The translations under genes were made by a program, and so were the position numbers. Shown here one piece after another: positions 41,975 to 53,322 of a stretch of 64,000 nucleotides of DNA. Origin of the DNA: Epiperipatus broadwayi (lineage: Eukaryota; Onychophora; Udeonychophora; Euonychophora; Peripatidae). The stretch's first letter is position 1. Each line of letters opens with the position of its first letter. The stretch lies in NCBI GenBank assembly GCA_028023455.1, contig JAQFVV010000512.1, positions 124,001 through 188,000 on the forward strand. Reading direction: 5' to 3'. Under the pieces are notes generated by a model. The model saw only the letters and a program-made list of their open reading frames with translations. It was not told where the DNA came from and searched no databases.

Positions 41975-44900
41975 AATAAAAATACTAGAACTAGTCCAGC
42001 ATTTTATCAATGCCTAACTATTGAGAAGAAAATCTGAAACTTTCAGACATTTAAATGTCCAAAAATCCAGCTATCTAACTCAGATAGCCGTATGGGACTG
42101 AACTAAGTTCAGATACACCATATATTAATAGCTCTAGCAATATAAAATCGCCAAAGCATTAATAGCAAAAAACTAAAATTAAATTGATAAAAAATCAAGT
42201 CATATGACCTAATTTTAATAAAGCTCCTATTTACAAATGTTATATATAGAGTAAGTTAAAAAACAAACTCTTATGAAGCTTCAAAAATACCCTCAACCTC
42301 AGACCGCGGTTTCTGCCTCTAGCGTCATCAGTGAGGTGCTAGGGAATAAAAATACTAGAACTAGTCCAGCATTTTATCAATGCCTAACTATTGAGAAGAA
42401 AATCTGAAACTTTCAGACATTTAAATGTCCAAAAATCCAGCTATCTAACTCAAATAGCCGTATGGGACTGAACTAAGTTCAGATACACCATATATTAATA
42501 GCTCTAGCAATATAAAATCGCCAAAGCATTAATAACAAAAAACTAAAATTAAATTGATAAAAAATCAAGTCATATGACCTAATTTTAATAAAGCTCCTAT
42601 TTACAAATGTTATATATAGAGTAAGTTAAAAAACAAACTCTTATGAAGCTTCAAAAATACCCTCAACCTCAGACCGCGGTTTCTGCCTCTAGCGTCATCA
42701 GTGAGGTGCTAGGGAATAAAAAATACTAGAACTAGTCCAGCATTTTATCAATGCCTAACTATTGAGAAGAAAATCTGAAACTTTCAGACATTTAAATGTC
42801 CAAAAATCCAGCTATCTAACTCAAATAGCCGTATGGGACTGAACTAAGTTCAGATACACCATATATTAATAGCTCTAGCAATATAAAATCGCCAAAGCAT
42901 TAATAGCAAAAAACTAAAATTAAATTGATAAAAAATCAAGTCATATGACCTAATTTTAATAAAGCTCCTATTTACAAATGTTATATATAGAGTAAGTTAA
43001 AAAACAAACTCTTATGAAGCTTCAAAAATACCCTCAACCTCAGACCGCGGTTTCTGCCTCTAGCGTCATCAGTGAGGTGCTAGGGAATAAAAATACTAGA
43101 ACTAGTCCAGCATTTTATCAATGCCTAACTATTGAGAAGAAAATCTGAAACTTTCAGACATTTAAATGTCCAAAAATCCAGCTATCTAACTCAGATAGCC
43201 GTATGGGACTGAACTAAGTTCAGATACACCATATATTAATAGCTCTAGCAATATAAAATCGCCAAAGCATTAATAGCAAAAAACTAAAATTAAATTGATA
43301 AAAAATCAAGTCATATGACCTAATTTTAATAAAGCTCCTATTTACAAATGTTATATATAGAGTAAGTTAAAAAACAAACTCTTATGAAGCTTCAAAAATA
43401 CCCTCAACCTCAGACCGCGGTTTCTGCCTCTAGCGTCATCAGTGAGGTGCTAGGGAATAAAAATACTAGAACTAGTCCAGCATTTTATCAATGCCTAACT
43501 ATTGAGAAGAAAATCTGAAACTTTCAGACATTTAAATGTCCAAAAATCCAGCTATCTAATTCAGATAGCCGTATGGGACTGAACTAAGTTCAGATACACC
43601 ATATATTAATAGCTCTAGCAATATAAAATCGCCAAAGCATTAATAGCAAAAAACTAAAATTAAATTGATAAAAAATCAAGTCATATGACCTAATTTTAAT
43701 AAAGCTCCTATTTACAAATGTTATATATAGAGTAAGTTAAAAAACAAACTCTTATGAAGCTTCAAAAATACCCTCAACCTCAGACCGCGGTTTCTGCCTC
43801 TAGCGTCATCAGTGAGGTGCTAGGGAATAAAAATACTAGAACTAGTCCAGCATTTTATCAATGCCTAACTATTGAGAAGAAAATCTGAAACTTTCAGACA
43901 TTTAAATGTCCAAAAATCCAGCTATCTAACTCAGATAGCCGTATGGGACTGAACTAAGTTCAGATACACCATATATTAATAGCTCTAGCAATATAAAATC
44001 GCCAAAGCATTAATAGCAAAAAACTAAAATTAAATTGATAAAAAATCAAGTCATATGACCTAATTTTAATAAAGCTCCTATTTACAAATGTTATATATAG
44101 AGTAAGTTAAAAAACAAACTCTTATGAAGCTTCAAAAATACCCTCAACCTCAGACCACGGTTTCTGCCTCTAGCGTCATCAGTGAGGTGCTAGGGAATAA
44201 AAATACTAGAACTAGTCCAGCATTTTATCAATGCCTAACTATTGAGAAGAAAATCTGAAACTTTCAGACATTTAAATGTCCAAAAATCCAGCTATCTAAC
44301 TCAGATAGCCGTATGGGACTGAACTAAGTTCAGATACACCATATATTAATAGCTCTAGCAATATAAAATCGCCAAAGCATTAATAGCAAAAAACTAAAAT
44401 TAAATTGATAAAAAATCAAGTCATATGACCTAATTTTAATAAAGCTCCTATTTACAAATGTTATATATAGAGTAAGTTAAAAAACAAACTCTTATGAAGC
44501 TTCAAAAATACCCTCAACCTCAGACCGCGGTTTCTGCCTCTAGCGTCATCAGTGAGGTGCTAGGGAATAAAAATACTAGAACTAGTCCAGCATTTTATCA
44601 ATGCCTAACTATTGAGAAGAAAATCTGAAACTTTCAGACATTTAAATGTCCAAAAATCCAGCTATCTAACTCAGATAGCCGTATGGGACTGAACTAAGTT
44701 CAGATACACCATATATTAATAGCTCTAGCAATATAAAATCGCCAAAGCATTAATAGCAAAAAACTAAAATTAAATTGATAAAAAATCAAGTCATATGACC
44801 TAATTTTAATAAAGCTCCTATTTACAAATGTTATATATAGAGTAAGTTAAAAAACAAACTCTTATGAAGCTTCAAAAATACCCTCAACCTCAGACCGCGG

Positions 44901-45719
44901 TTTCTGCCTCTAGCGTCATCAGTGAGGTGCTAGGGAATAAAAATACTAGAACTAGTCCAGCATTTTATCAATGCCTAACTATTGAGAAGAAAATCTGAAA
45001 CTTTCAGACATTTAAATGTCCAAAAATCCAGCTATCTAACTCAAATAGCCGTATGGGACTGAACTAAGTTCAGATACACCATATATTAATAGCTCTAGCA
45101 ATATAAAATCGCCAAAGCATTAATAGCAAAAAACTAAAATTAAATTGATAAAAAATCAAGTCATATGACCTAATTTTAATAAAGCTCCTATTTACAAATG
45201 TTATATATAGAGTAAGTTAAAAAACAAACTCTTATGAAGCTTCAAAAATACCCTCAACCTCAGACCGCGGTTTCTGCCTCTAGCGTCATCAGTGAGGTGC
45301 TAGGGAATAAAAATACTAGAACTAGTCCAGCATTTTATCAATGCCTAACTATTGAGAAGAAAATCTGAAACTTTCAGACATTTAAATGTCCAAAAATCCA
45401 GCTATCTAACTCAGATAGCCGTATGGGACTGAACTAAGTTCAGATACACCATATATTAATAGCTCTAGCAATATAAAATCGCCAAAGCATTAATAGCAAA
45501 AAACTAAAATTAAATTGATAAAAAATCAAGTCATATGACCTAATTTTAATAAAGCTCCTATTTACAAATGTTATATATAGAGTAAGTTAAAAAACAAACT
45601 CTTATGAAGCTTCAAAAATACCCTCAACCTCAGACCGCGGTTTCTGCCTCTAGCGTCATCAGTGAGGTGCTAGGGAATAAAAATACTAGAACTAGTCCAG
45701 CATTTTATCAATGCCTAAC

Positions 45720-45930
45720 TGAGTTAGATAGCTGGATTTTGGGACATTTAAATGTCTGAAAGTTTCAGATTTTCTTCTCAATAGTTAGGCATTGATAAAA
45801 TGCTGGACTAGTTCTAGTATTTTTATTCCCTAGCACCTCACTGATGACGCTAGAGGCAGAAACCGTGGTCTGAGGTTGAGGGTATTTTTGAAGCTTCATA
45901 AGAGTTTGTTTTTTAACTTACTCTATATAT
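45720..45930 (+). repeat. Inverted partial retrozyme unit at the array end
   Basis: About 210 bp of the unit in opposite orientation, joined at TGCCTAACT/GAGTTAGATAG with a few bases of overlap, and ending exactly at the right target-site duplication. It shares the rare CCACGG (here CCGTGG) stem III variant with the unit at 44,042-44,411. Confidence 0.88.
45828..45882 (+). ncRNA. Type I hammerhead ribozyme in the inverted unit
   Basis: The same core as the array units but on the plus strand: CTGATGA at 45,841-45,847 and GAAA at 45,859-45,862. Stem III reads ACCGTGGT, where one Watson-Crick pair becomes a wobble, then GTC and TGAGGT. Confidence 0.8.
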
Positions 45931-45946
45931 AGTGTTATGAAATAGA
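45931..45946. repeat. Target-site duplication, right copy
   Basis: Identical to 41,798-41,813. The family C repeat resumes immediately after it. Confidence 0.85.
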
Positions 45947-48900
45947 ATGGATAGTGGTGGGCTGTATAAAAGTCTGTGCTCATATACCCTATGTATTACA
46001 TATATTGATACAGATATATATTAAGCCTGTATTTCAGTTAATAAAGATTATGATAGCTTGTAAAACCATTATGGTTCAGATATCAATATATGTAAGTAGA
46101 GAAAAAACATAAACTATTACTTATTGCCTCAGTAATTATGTGTTTTTCAAATGTTAAAAGAAATGAAATTACTGATATAAAAGTTATTGGACAGTAAGAT
46201 ATTCATTTTTTACATTTATATGGTCACAAAATAATGTGCTATTTTGTAAAAACTAAGATTTTTATGTATAAATATCTTTAAGTTTATCAAATATACTTGA
46301 ATTAAAAAAAAAAGATTGATTAGGCAATTATTGAGAATATCATTTTTGACCCTGTATTCCATATGCAGGAGTATAATATTTTTGCTGCAAGAAACATTAA
46401 CTTAAAATCTATAAATTACAACTTAGGTCAATATTCTATATATGAACAGATATATTTAATACATATCAAGAAGAGGTAATTTCACCAAATTCTGGTATTG
46501 TCTACAGTTACTTTCAATAATCAAGAAACCAATGGGAAAGGTCTATAAAATCAAATCTCTAGATTGACAACTATCTGGGTTTTAAGCTTGGGGTAAAACA
46601 CTTATTTATCTCTCAGATACCTTTTACTTATTACTTTTATTTAAGCTAATAGTCTGAAATTTTAAACATCCTTAGGATTCAAACTCAAAGTAACTCACTT
46701 GCATATTTAACAACACATCAGATTATATATATATATATAAATTTTTTTTTATAATTTTAATTTCATTTTCTCGCACCCCAGCCCCCCATGCTAGGAGAAA
46801 TTCAATATAATGATTTTAAATTTTTTAAACAAACAAACCAAAAAATATGTATTTTATATATTCACCCACACATCTTTTTAAAAAATATATATATATATAT
46901 ATATTGGAGACCCATTTTTATTAAAACTATGTTCATTGATTACTAAATCTAATGATACATCTCTTTAAAATATTGCAAAGTTGACTGTTTTTGGAAGCAT
47001 ATCACTAGGTATATAATAGATCATGTGATGTTATTGATTTAATAGCAGCATATTACAAAAAACTTTATTATTTTTTTATTTAAATTAAGAACCAAAATAA
47101 TTGTGACACGGTTCTAATTTTTTCTGCAATTTTTGAAATATATACTTATTGCTTCTCTATTAAAATATGTGCAGAAATTGCTGAGTTATTTACGCACTTC
47201 TTAGATAATATGGATTTTGGTATGGATGAAGTTGCTCAATATAAGCCAAAGCATAGTATCTCTCTTCTTTATTTGAAGCTTTTTTAATAAGCTACCTAAA
47301 AAATAGAATTTCCTATTTGTGAACCAGTTTGTTGTTGATTAATAATTCATAGTGAATTTCCATAAATGTTTATTGGTTATCTATAATAAATTTATGGGTT
47401 TTTCCATTATTCTAACATTAAAGAAAAAAAAGTGCTTTATCAAACTACATTATTACTAAATTACATAAAAAATAAATTATAAATTATAAAAAATAACAAT
47501 GAAAAATGGGGGAGGCATTTTACATTAATAGAGGCATCCATGTTATTAATGGGAAAGACACTTGCTTCGAAATTTCGAAGAAATGGGCTACGTAATACTA
47601 GCTTATTTGAATATTTGCATATATTTTACTATACATTTTATGAAGGCTATGAATATGAGGCATGGATCCTCGAAAACGTTAAGCCGATAAACTTTAATAA
47701 TAATTTATATATTCTTCTTTATTAACAATTATAAATGTTTTTTGTTAAATGAAATAATATGTAAATGATCTGAGGTCATATTATTACATATTTAAATATA
47801 TATAATATCTGTTTTTCTTTCTGTTGTCTGATTGATGAATGTATGTTTGTTCAATGCATTGTGTCAAATTCACAACTACTACATTTATGTTAAGGAAGTA
47901 ATTTCACCATTAAATAAAAAATGCTGGGGAAAATCAATATGGATGCTTGTAAGTACAGTGATATAGTTTATATTTTACAGTAAAGGTCCCCGGTTAGGTG
48001 CAGAAACAACTTCAAATGCCAATTCATAATTCAGCTTTAAGGTGCTCCATGATTTCATGGTCTGTCAATCCCCTAATATAGTTAAGATAGGTAACAGATT
48101 TAGCAAAATTTAATTTAAAATGGAACAAATGTTTAATACAAAAACATATTTACACAAATCTTAAAAAAATGTTAAAAATATATTTCAAATATTATATTTA
48201 ATAAAAATAACAAAATGAATGACCAGCATTTTTGTATTCAGACATTAATAAACAGTAACTATTAATAAAGCTAAAAACCTATTACAACATCATGTTGCTA
48301 TTAAAAAAATATAAATCTTTTATTCAAAGGGTACCCCTGTGAATATGCATTGTCAAATATAAGAGGTATATTTAAAAATATAAATTTGTATTTATTTACC
48401 TTTATTAACATTTGGAAATTATATTATATAATATTAAAATGTTGTGTTTAATTTACATTAAATCTTTAAAAAACATTAGTAAAACAATGCATTATTACAA
48501 AGACATGGAAGGAAAACCTGATGTTTTTGTATTTCGCTATGATGAAGGGCTTGCACACCTGTGTACAATTCTCACATTGAAAATCTTTTGTTTAATTTAC
48601 ATTAAATCATAAAAAAATTGTTAAAGCATCCAATTAAAAAGCACAGGATTTTAAAAATCTGGGTGCATTTGGTTAGAATATAAATCTAAAGAAGTGAACC
48701 AATAATACTGATGTTATGGATGCTATGGTCTATGATAAAGATTGATTCACTCTTTTCTTTGAAAATTCTATTTCAAATTAGGTTGTAATAGCCAGCGAAA
48801 TCTTATATTCCATAAGAGTAATATTTTATGTTGTTATCATAGTAGAATGTCACTGGTTTATTTGATTGCAAAAATAAATATTATACTTTAATATTCATTG

Positions 48901-49957
48901 TAATTTACAAATGAACAAGGAAATCGACTGATATATCAGTCTGTGTAGAAAGATCATTAATCAATTTATTGGAATGCACCAAATGCTGACTATTTTATTT
49001 TGTGTCGCCACAATTTCAAATTGGACAACAAAATGAAGGCGGATTGTACAAATAACTAATACTTTTTATTATAATATACCAAACATCATTTTTAAATTGT
49101 CATAAAAAATTTTAATTTCCATATTTAAAAAAAAATGTTTTGAAATGAAAGTACAATTGATTCAATTTGATTATAAAGTTAAAAATAAATTATTATTTAG
49201 TCTTTTCGTATAATATCAAAGAATGTAGATAATGAAATATCCAGATATAAATATATAGTTCGATTTTATTTAGTTATATTTTGAGGAACTTAAATCGTAT
49301 GTTTGAATATTTACATATTTTCATTCCGTTTAAAAAAAGTAAAATGAATATAACAGCACTTCCACTTTAGAATATAAAAGTTATGTTTCATTAATTTTAA
49401 AAAAAATATTTTATGTATTTGTCAATAGATGGAACGACTAGTTTTTCGTTCACTTACATTTTGTAATTTATATTCGAACTTTATTCCTAATAATTATAAA
49501 CTATTGTATTTATTTGTCATTTTTGAAAACAGAAAAAATAATTCGAATTAAAATACAACTATTTATAAAATATATATTAATACAACAATGTTATGCGCTT
49601 GCTCACACATTACAAACAAATATATATATATATGTTTTATAATACACCTACATATTTGTTGTATTAAATCAAAAAATATAAATTTAAAAAAAAAAAAAAG
49701 GTCGCTGAGAGTTAAAAAGTTACATATTTTAAGCAACAGTAATCATTTTTAGCATGCCTTTTTTAAAATAAAACATAAACATACTTAATATTTAGTGAAA
49801 TCTTCGTCATTATTCCCGTTCGAGATTTAAAAAATGTTTGTGTACATAAACATATTTTTGTGCACCGGCCAAAATTAAAAAAAAAAATTGAAATAATATT
49901 CATTTAAAATTTTATATAATTACGTAGTAATATTTATTTTAAATTAATTGAAACATT
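45947..49957. other. Rest of family C repeat, then AT-rich DNA
   Basis: 45,947-45,990 completes the interrupted family C repeat. The remaining 4 kb has no recognisable gene. A short direct repeat (TTGTGTTTAATTTACATTAAATC type) occurs at about 48,442 and 48,585. The open frames at 47,540-47,725 and 48,412-48,612 show no motif. Confidence 0.5.
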
Positions 49958-50090
49958 ACTTTAAACCTAAGTTTTTTTTTTTTTCGTGTGTCAAAGTGTT
50001 GACCGGGAAAGGAAACCCGGGCCGGCTGCTTGGAAGGCAGCTATGTTAACCACAAGGCCGCAAACGCTTGACTACTTTAAACCTAAGTTT
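49958..50090 (-). mobile_element. tRNA-Val-derived SINE copy V3 with 17-bp target-site duplication
   Basis: The minus strand carries a tRNA-like head (GTTAACATAGCTGCCTTCCA..., anticodon-loop region changed, T arm CCCGGGTTTCCTTTCCCGG) and a tail (ACTTTGACACACGAAAAAAA). The perfect 17-bp direct repeat ACTTTAAACCTAAGTTT flanks it at 49,958-49,974 and 50,074-50,090. This is a clear retroposed insertion. Confidence 0.9.
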
Positions 50091-50459
50091 ATTCACGATA
50101 ATAAACCATTAAATACATGGAATGATTTTTTGATGTTTCTGCCTAAAATAGCAATATTTATAAATAATAATGTATCTCTATCCCTCTCCCCTTAAGACGG
50201 TAAAAGGCAGATATTTTTTCGCCACCGAAAGTAGATAATAGAATATATATAATTTAAACTTTATAAGAACATAATACCTCTTGTGTTTTTTAAAGTATTT
50301 TATTTAGCTAATCGTATTTATCTTAACACCTTACAATAATAAATAAATAAATATCTTAATACCTCATAAAATCCTTCCTCTTGTATCTGTTCAACAATAA
50401 CAACAAATTGTCGTTGTAAATTATCGTTCTTGAAAACTTGAGAAACTTTGCATTAAATA

Positions 50460-50570
50460 ATTATGATTGCGTTGTTGGCCTAGTGGTTAGCATAGCTATT
50501 TTTCAAGCAGCTGGCCAGGATTCGCTTCTCGGTCAACACATTTGATATAGGAAAAAAAAAATTATGATTT
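50460..50570 (+). mobile_element. tRNA-Val-derived SINE copy V4 with target-site duplication
   Basis: The plus-strand head (GGCCTAGTGGTTAGCATAGC, then GGATTCGCTTCTCGG) and tail (ACATTTGATATAGGAAAAAA) are flanked by AATTATGATT at 50,460-50,469 and 50,561-50,570. The anticodon stem is eroded, so it is not a tRNA gene. Confidence 0.82.
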
Positions 50571-51485
50571 AAATTTGTATATAATCGCTCAAATAAAAAA
50601 CAATATTGTTAGTAAATTCAAAATGGTGCACAGTTTATCTGGAGAAAATAATGAAAGAAAGGCCAACAAGGATCAGACCTAGGTTGGGTTATATGAATAT
50701 AGATAGGTGGAAATGGTCCTAAACATATGGTGTTGAAGACAAACTGTTGGCTACCAATCTACAGATTGTGAAGATAATAATAAGATAATCGTATTATTTA
50801 TATAAGACAAAATTTGAAACGTAGTTTTTGTTTTAAAATCTTTTAATCGTTATTTTAAAAATAAGTTAATTTACATGTAAAAGCAATCATAAACGACAAT
50901 CTGTTAACTCGAAAATAAAGCATTACGATTTCGATAGGGTTTCAAAATTGAATGAATTATAATAATAGAGATTCTTTACTTATATTGCATGACTGATTCG
51001 TAGTTAGAGTGCTGAACAAAAAGGAAATTATTTTTCATCTATTAAACGAATAATTTACAGAAATGTATTCATTTACGTAATGCACAACTTCAAATTTTAT
51101 TATTTTTAAAAATCTATTTCGCATAAAACATTTGTTTTATTTTATTAAACCAATTGGATGTCGTATAAACTATTTATTGTTTGAAAACTTCTAATGCAAA
51201 CAACATACTACCAGGACTTTAATAGCCTGACAATTAACTCTACTTCATGATTGAAATTTAAAGTTTACTAAAATGAAAAACTTGTTGTATCATTTATATT
51301 GTTTAAATATAAAATCTTTTTCTTTTTTAAAATTAAATTGAACATTTTTTTTTGCAAAAAGAATTCAACTTATTCAGATACAGATATTAAAATTAATTTT
51401 AAACTAAAATATAATACAAGAACAATAGAAAATATTCAGCTCTTTCAACATGAAGAGATATACTATAGGATTAGAAAGCAGTATA
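50571..51485. other. AT-rich stretch, no feature seen
   Basis: No recognisable gene. The open frame at 51,299-51,490 lacks motifs and ends at the edge of the next element. Confidence 0.45.
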
Positions 51486-51489
51486 TATA

Positions 51490-51860
51490 AAGAGTGTGTT
51501 AATACCTCTAAACAAGCTTTTTTATGATAAATACTATTACAAGAGAAGGCATTCAAATCATCTTTATCTAGGATTGTCTCCATTCCCAGACTGGTTTTGA
51601 GCTATGGCTCTCTTCAGTGAGGAGCTAGGACACCAGATTAAAAAAAAACCAATTACCTCTTAATAAGAAGATCTGAAATATTTCTGACATCTACAGGACT
51701 TTAAATTTAGCTCTCCAATTGAAAAAATCATATGGGCCTGAACTTAATTCCTATAACTATAAATAGGCTTATCAATTTAATTTAGCCAAAAACCCCAACA
51801 GCAAAATAATAATAGTAATAAAATCAAGTCATGTGACATATGACTTGATTATATATACAT
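51490..51860 (-). mobile_element. Monomeric retrozyme-like element (R2)
   Basis: About 370 bp, colinear with an array unit. It has an eroded hammerhead (51,575-51,631), the conserved block AGATCTGAAATATTTCTGAC (array: TCTGAAACTTTCAGA), CATATGGGCCTGAACTTAAT (array: CGTATGGGACTGAACTAAG) and a tail with AATCAAGTCATGTGACATAT (array: AATCAAGTCATATGACC). It is a diverged single unit of the same family. Its left part resembles the arm of the element at 37,522 (ATGATAAAT...ACAAGA). Confidence 0.78.
51575..51631 (-). ncRNA. Decayed hammerhead ribozyme (R2)
   Basis: The minus strand reads CTCCTCA, CTGAAGA, stem II GAGCCATAGCTC (4 bp, loop CATA), then AAAA where GAAA is required, CCAGTC and TGGGAATGG. 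Core position G12 is lost and stem I is weakened, so it should be inactive. Confidence 0.65.
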
Positions 51861-52007
51861 ATGGGAAAACAAACATAGTACTATTGATTGTCATTAAAAA
51901 AATTAAAAGTTTCAGTGAGACATTGGTTTGCCATATTATTAATGATTGGCAGTTGAAATCTTAAACTGGATATCAAAAAATTTTGAAAGATTTAGAAAAG
52001 AAGTAAT

Positions 52008-52070
52008 TTAATGCACTGTACAGGCTTACACACACCTGCACATATATAATGTAATATATAGGAGAATGAT
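52008..52070 (-). repeat. Family C tail fragment
   Basis: TAATGCACTGTACAGGCTTA and ATATATAATGTAATATATAG match the tail of the family C repeats at 26,336 and 26,815. The tRNA-like part is absent. Confidence 0.5.
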
Positions 52071-52074
52071 TGAG

Positions 52075-52900
52075 GTAAAGAAGTTTGCTATAAGTATGAA
52101 CATATAAACAATATATTAAATGAACTGGATTAAACTTCGAAGAGCTTGACAGAAATAAATTAATAATGATAGAAAATAATAATACATAAACAGATAATTA
52201 TGTAATATTCTGATTTTTTTAGAAAATATGTGAAAAAGGAAGTGGAGTTGTAGTCCAAGAAATATTATATACAATCATGCTTGTGTATTACAGATCTTCA
52301 GTAACAACAGTGGACAAATCAGTGATACATCCATTTCAAAGTTAATTCAATAAAAACCACTAAATAATGTGAGTGCTCATATTATCATTGGACAAGGCAA
52401 TGCAGTCTGGCATTTATTCAAAAATCAGAATTTCTTTATTCATCCCGCATACATTTTGGATAGTCCGATGTAAAATGCTAATTCAACTGTGACAAACAAA
52501 CCCAAGCTCCCTATACGTACATCTAATCAAAGAAATTAAAAAGTGAGATGAGCTCTTTTCCACAATCAAAACTTTCAATGACACATGGTCTCTTTTTTCA
52601 ACAACATAATTGACTGCAAAGCAGCTAACACACATGCTATCTCATCCTCTAAACAAATTAAGTTATGTTTAAATCACTGCTCCCACCAATTAAAACTTTG
52701 ATACATTTAACTCATACTATCAAAGCAATCTTGACCACTATGCATCCTTGTACTTCTTACAACAATTTAAAGACTTTGTAATACAAGAACATTCATTTTT
52801 AGCAAAGCATGTATACCAACAATAACCTCTTCTCCTTGTATTCGCTGATTTTCTTGTTCTTTTTAACTATGAAACATACCTTTTTGAATAAATTAAGTTT
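52075..52900. other. AT-rich stretch, no feature seen
   Basis: No coding region or repeat recognised. Confidence 0.4.
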
Positions 52901-52904
52901 TGAA

Positions 52905-53260
52905 ATGACCCACTAAATATCACATGATCACCATTTCTTATGCTTGCTCATAATTGTTATTAAAGCAGAAAAAACTCTCCATATAGTAGTGCCACTCGGT
53001 GCAAGCCAGATTAATCAATGGATACCAGAAGGTTTGTGCATAAAATTCCTATCTTGTGCCTACTCATCCAATATCCCCAGACTAGTTTCTAGCTTGAGCA
53101 GTGCTCTCAGATCCAAGGCTCTTTGTTGGGGATATTGGATGAGTAGACACTAGATAGGGATTTTATGCACCAGCCTTATGGCATCCATTGATTATTCTGT
53201 CTTGCACCAAGTGGTACTAATGTATGGAGAGTTTTGCCTGTTTTAATTCATTATGAGGGC
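52905..53260. repeat. Palindromic repeat, family B, long copy
   Basis: Arms 52,910-53,080 and 53,128-53,260 are inverted copies (GTGCCACTCGGTGCAAGCC..., CTACTCATCCAATATCCCC). The centre contains CAGACTAGTTTCTAGC, whose minus strand reads GCTAGAAACTAGTCTG: GAAA, a self-complementary ACTAGT and GTC, as in the second half of a hammerhead. The CTGANGA half is not intact. Confidence 0.75.
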
Positions 53261-53261
53261 T

Positions 53262-53322
53262 GGTGACCTGGGCCAAATGATGAGTGCTGGTTTAGCATGA
53301 AATGGATCTTGTGGTTATTTGT
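53262..53322 (+). repeat. Family C hammerhead-like block
   Basis: ATGATGAGTGCTGGTTTAGC followed by ATGAAATGG matches the repeated block at 41,621 and 41,727. It lies directly after the family B palindrome. Confidence 0.5.

Larger units (their letters stand above)
41814..45930 (-). mobile_element. Tandem array of 370-bp hammerhead units (retrozyme-like insertion)
   Basis: Ten complete head-to-tail units start (at AAAATCAAGTCATATG) at 41,821, 42,191, 42,561, 42,932, 43,302, 43,672, 44,042, 44,412, 44,782 and 45,152. A partial eleventh runs from 45,522 to about 45,719, and an inverted partial unit occupies 45,720-45,930. The period is 370 bp (one unit 371, an extra A). Units differ at only a few positions: GATAGCC/AATAGCC, one CCACGG for CCGCGG, one ATTCAG. 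No open frame exists. Each unit carries a minus-strand type I hammerhead. Perfect internal hairpins (GCTATCT/AGATAGC, TCTGAAA/TTTCAGA, TGAAC/GTTCA) predict a highly self-paired RNA. These are the known properties of animal retrozymes: non-coding, 300-400 nt, tandem, hammerhead-processed circular RNAs. The copying enzyme is not encoded here. Confidence 0.88.

Noticed and set aside
41814-45930. CRISPR array
   Set aside because: The 370-bp units are whole repeats without unique spacers, in eukaryotic-type DNA, and the target-site duplication shows a transposed insertion.
41814-45930. Ordinary centromeric-type satellite
   Set aside because: Only ten and a half units, an inverted end piece, a target-site duplication and a hammerhead in each unit fit a retrozyme insertion better.
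50468-50540. Functional tRNA gene
   Set aside because: The anticodon stem does not pair, and poly-A plus direct repeats identify a SINE.
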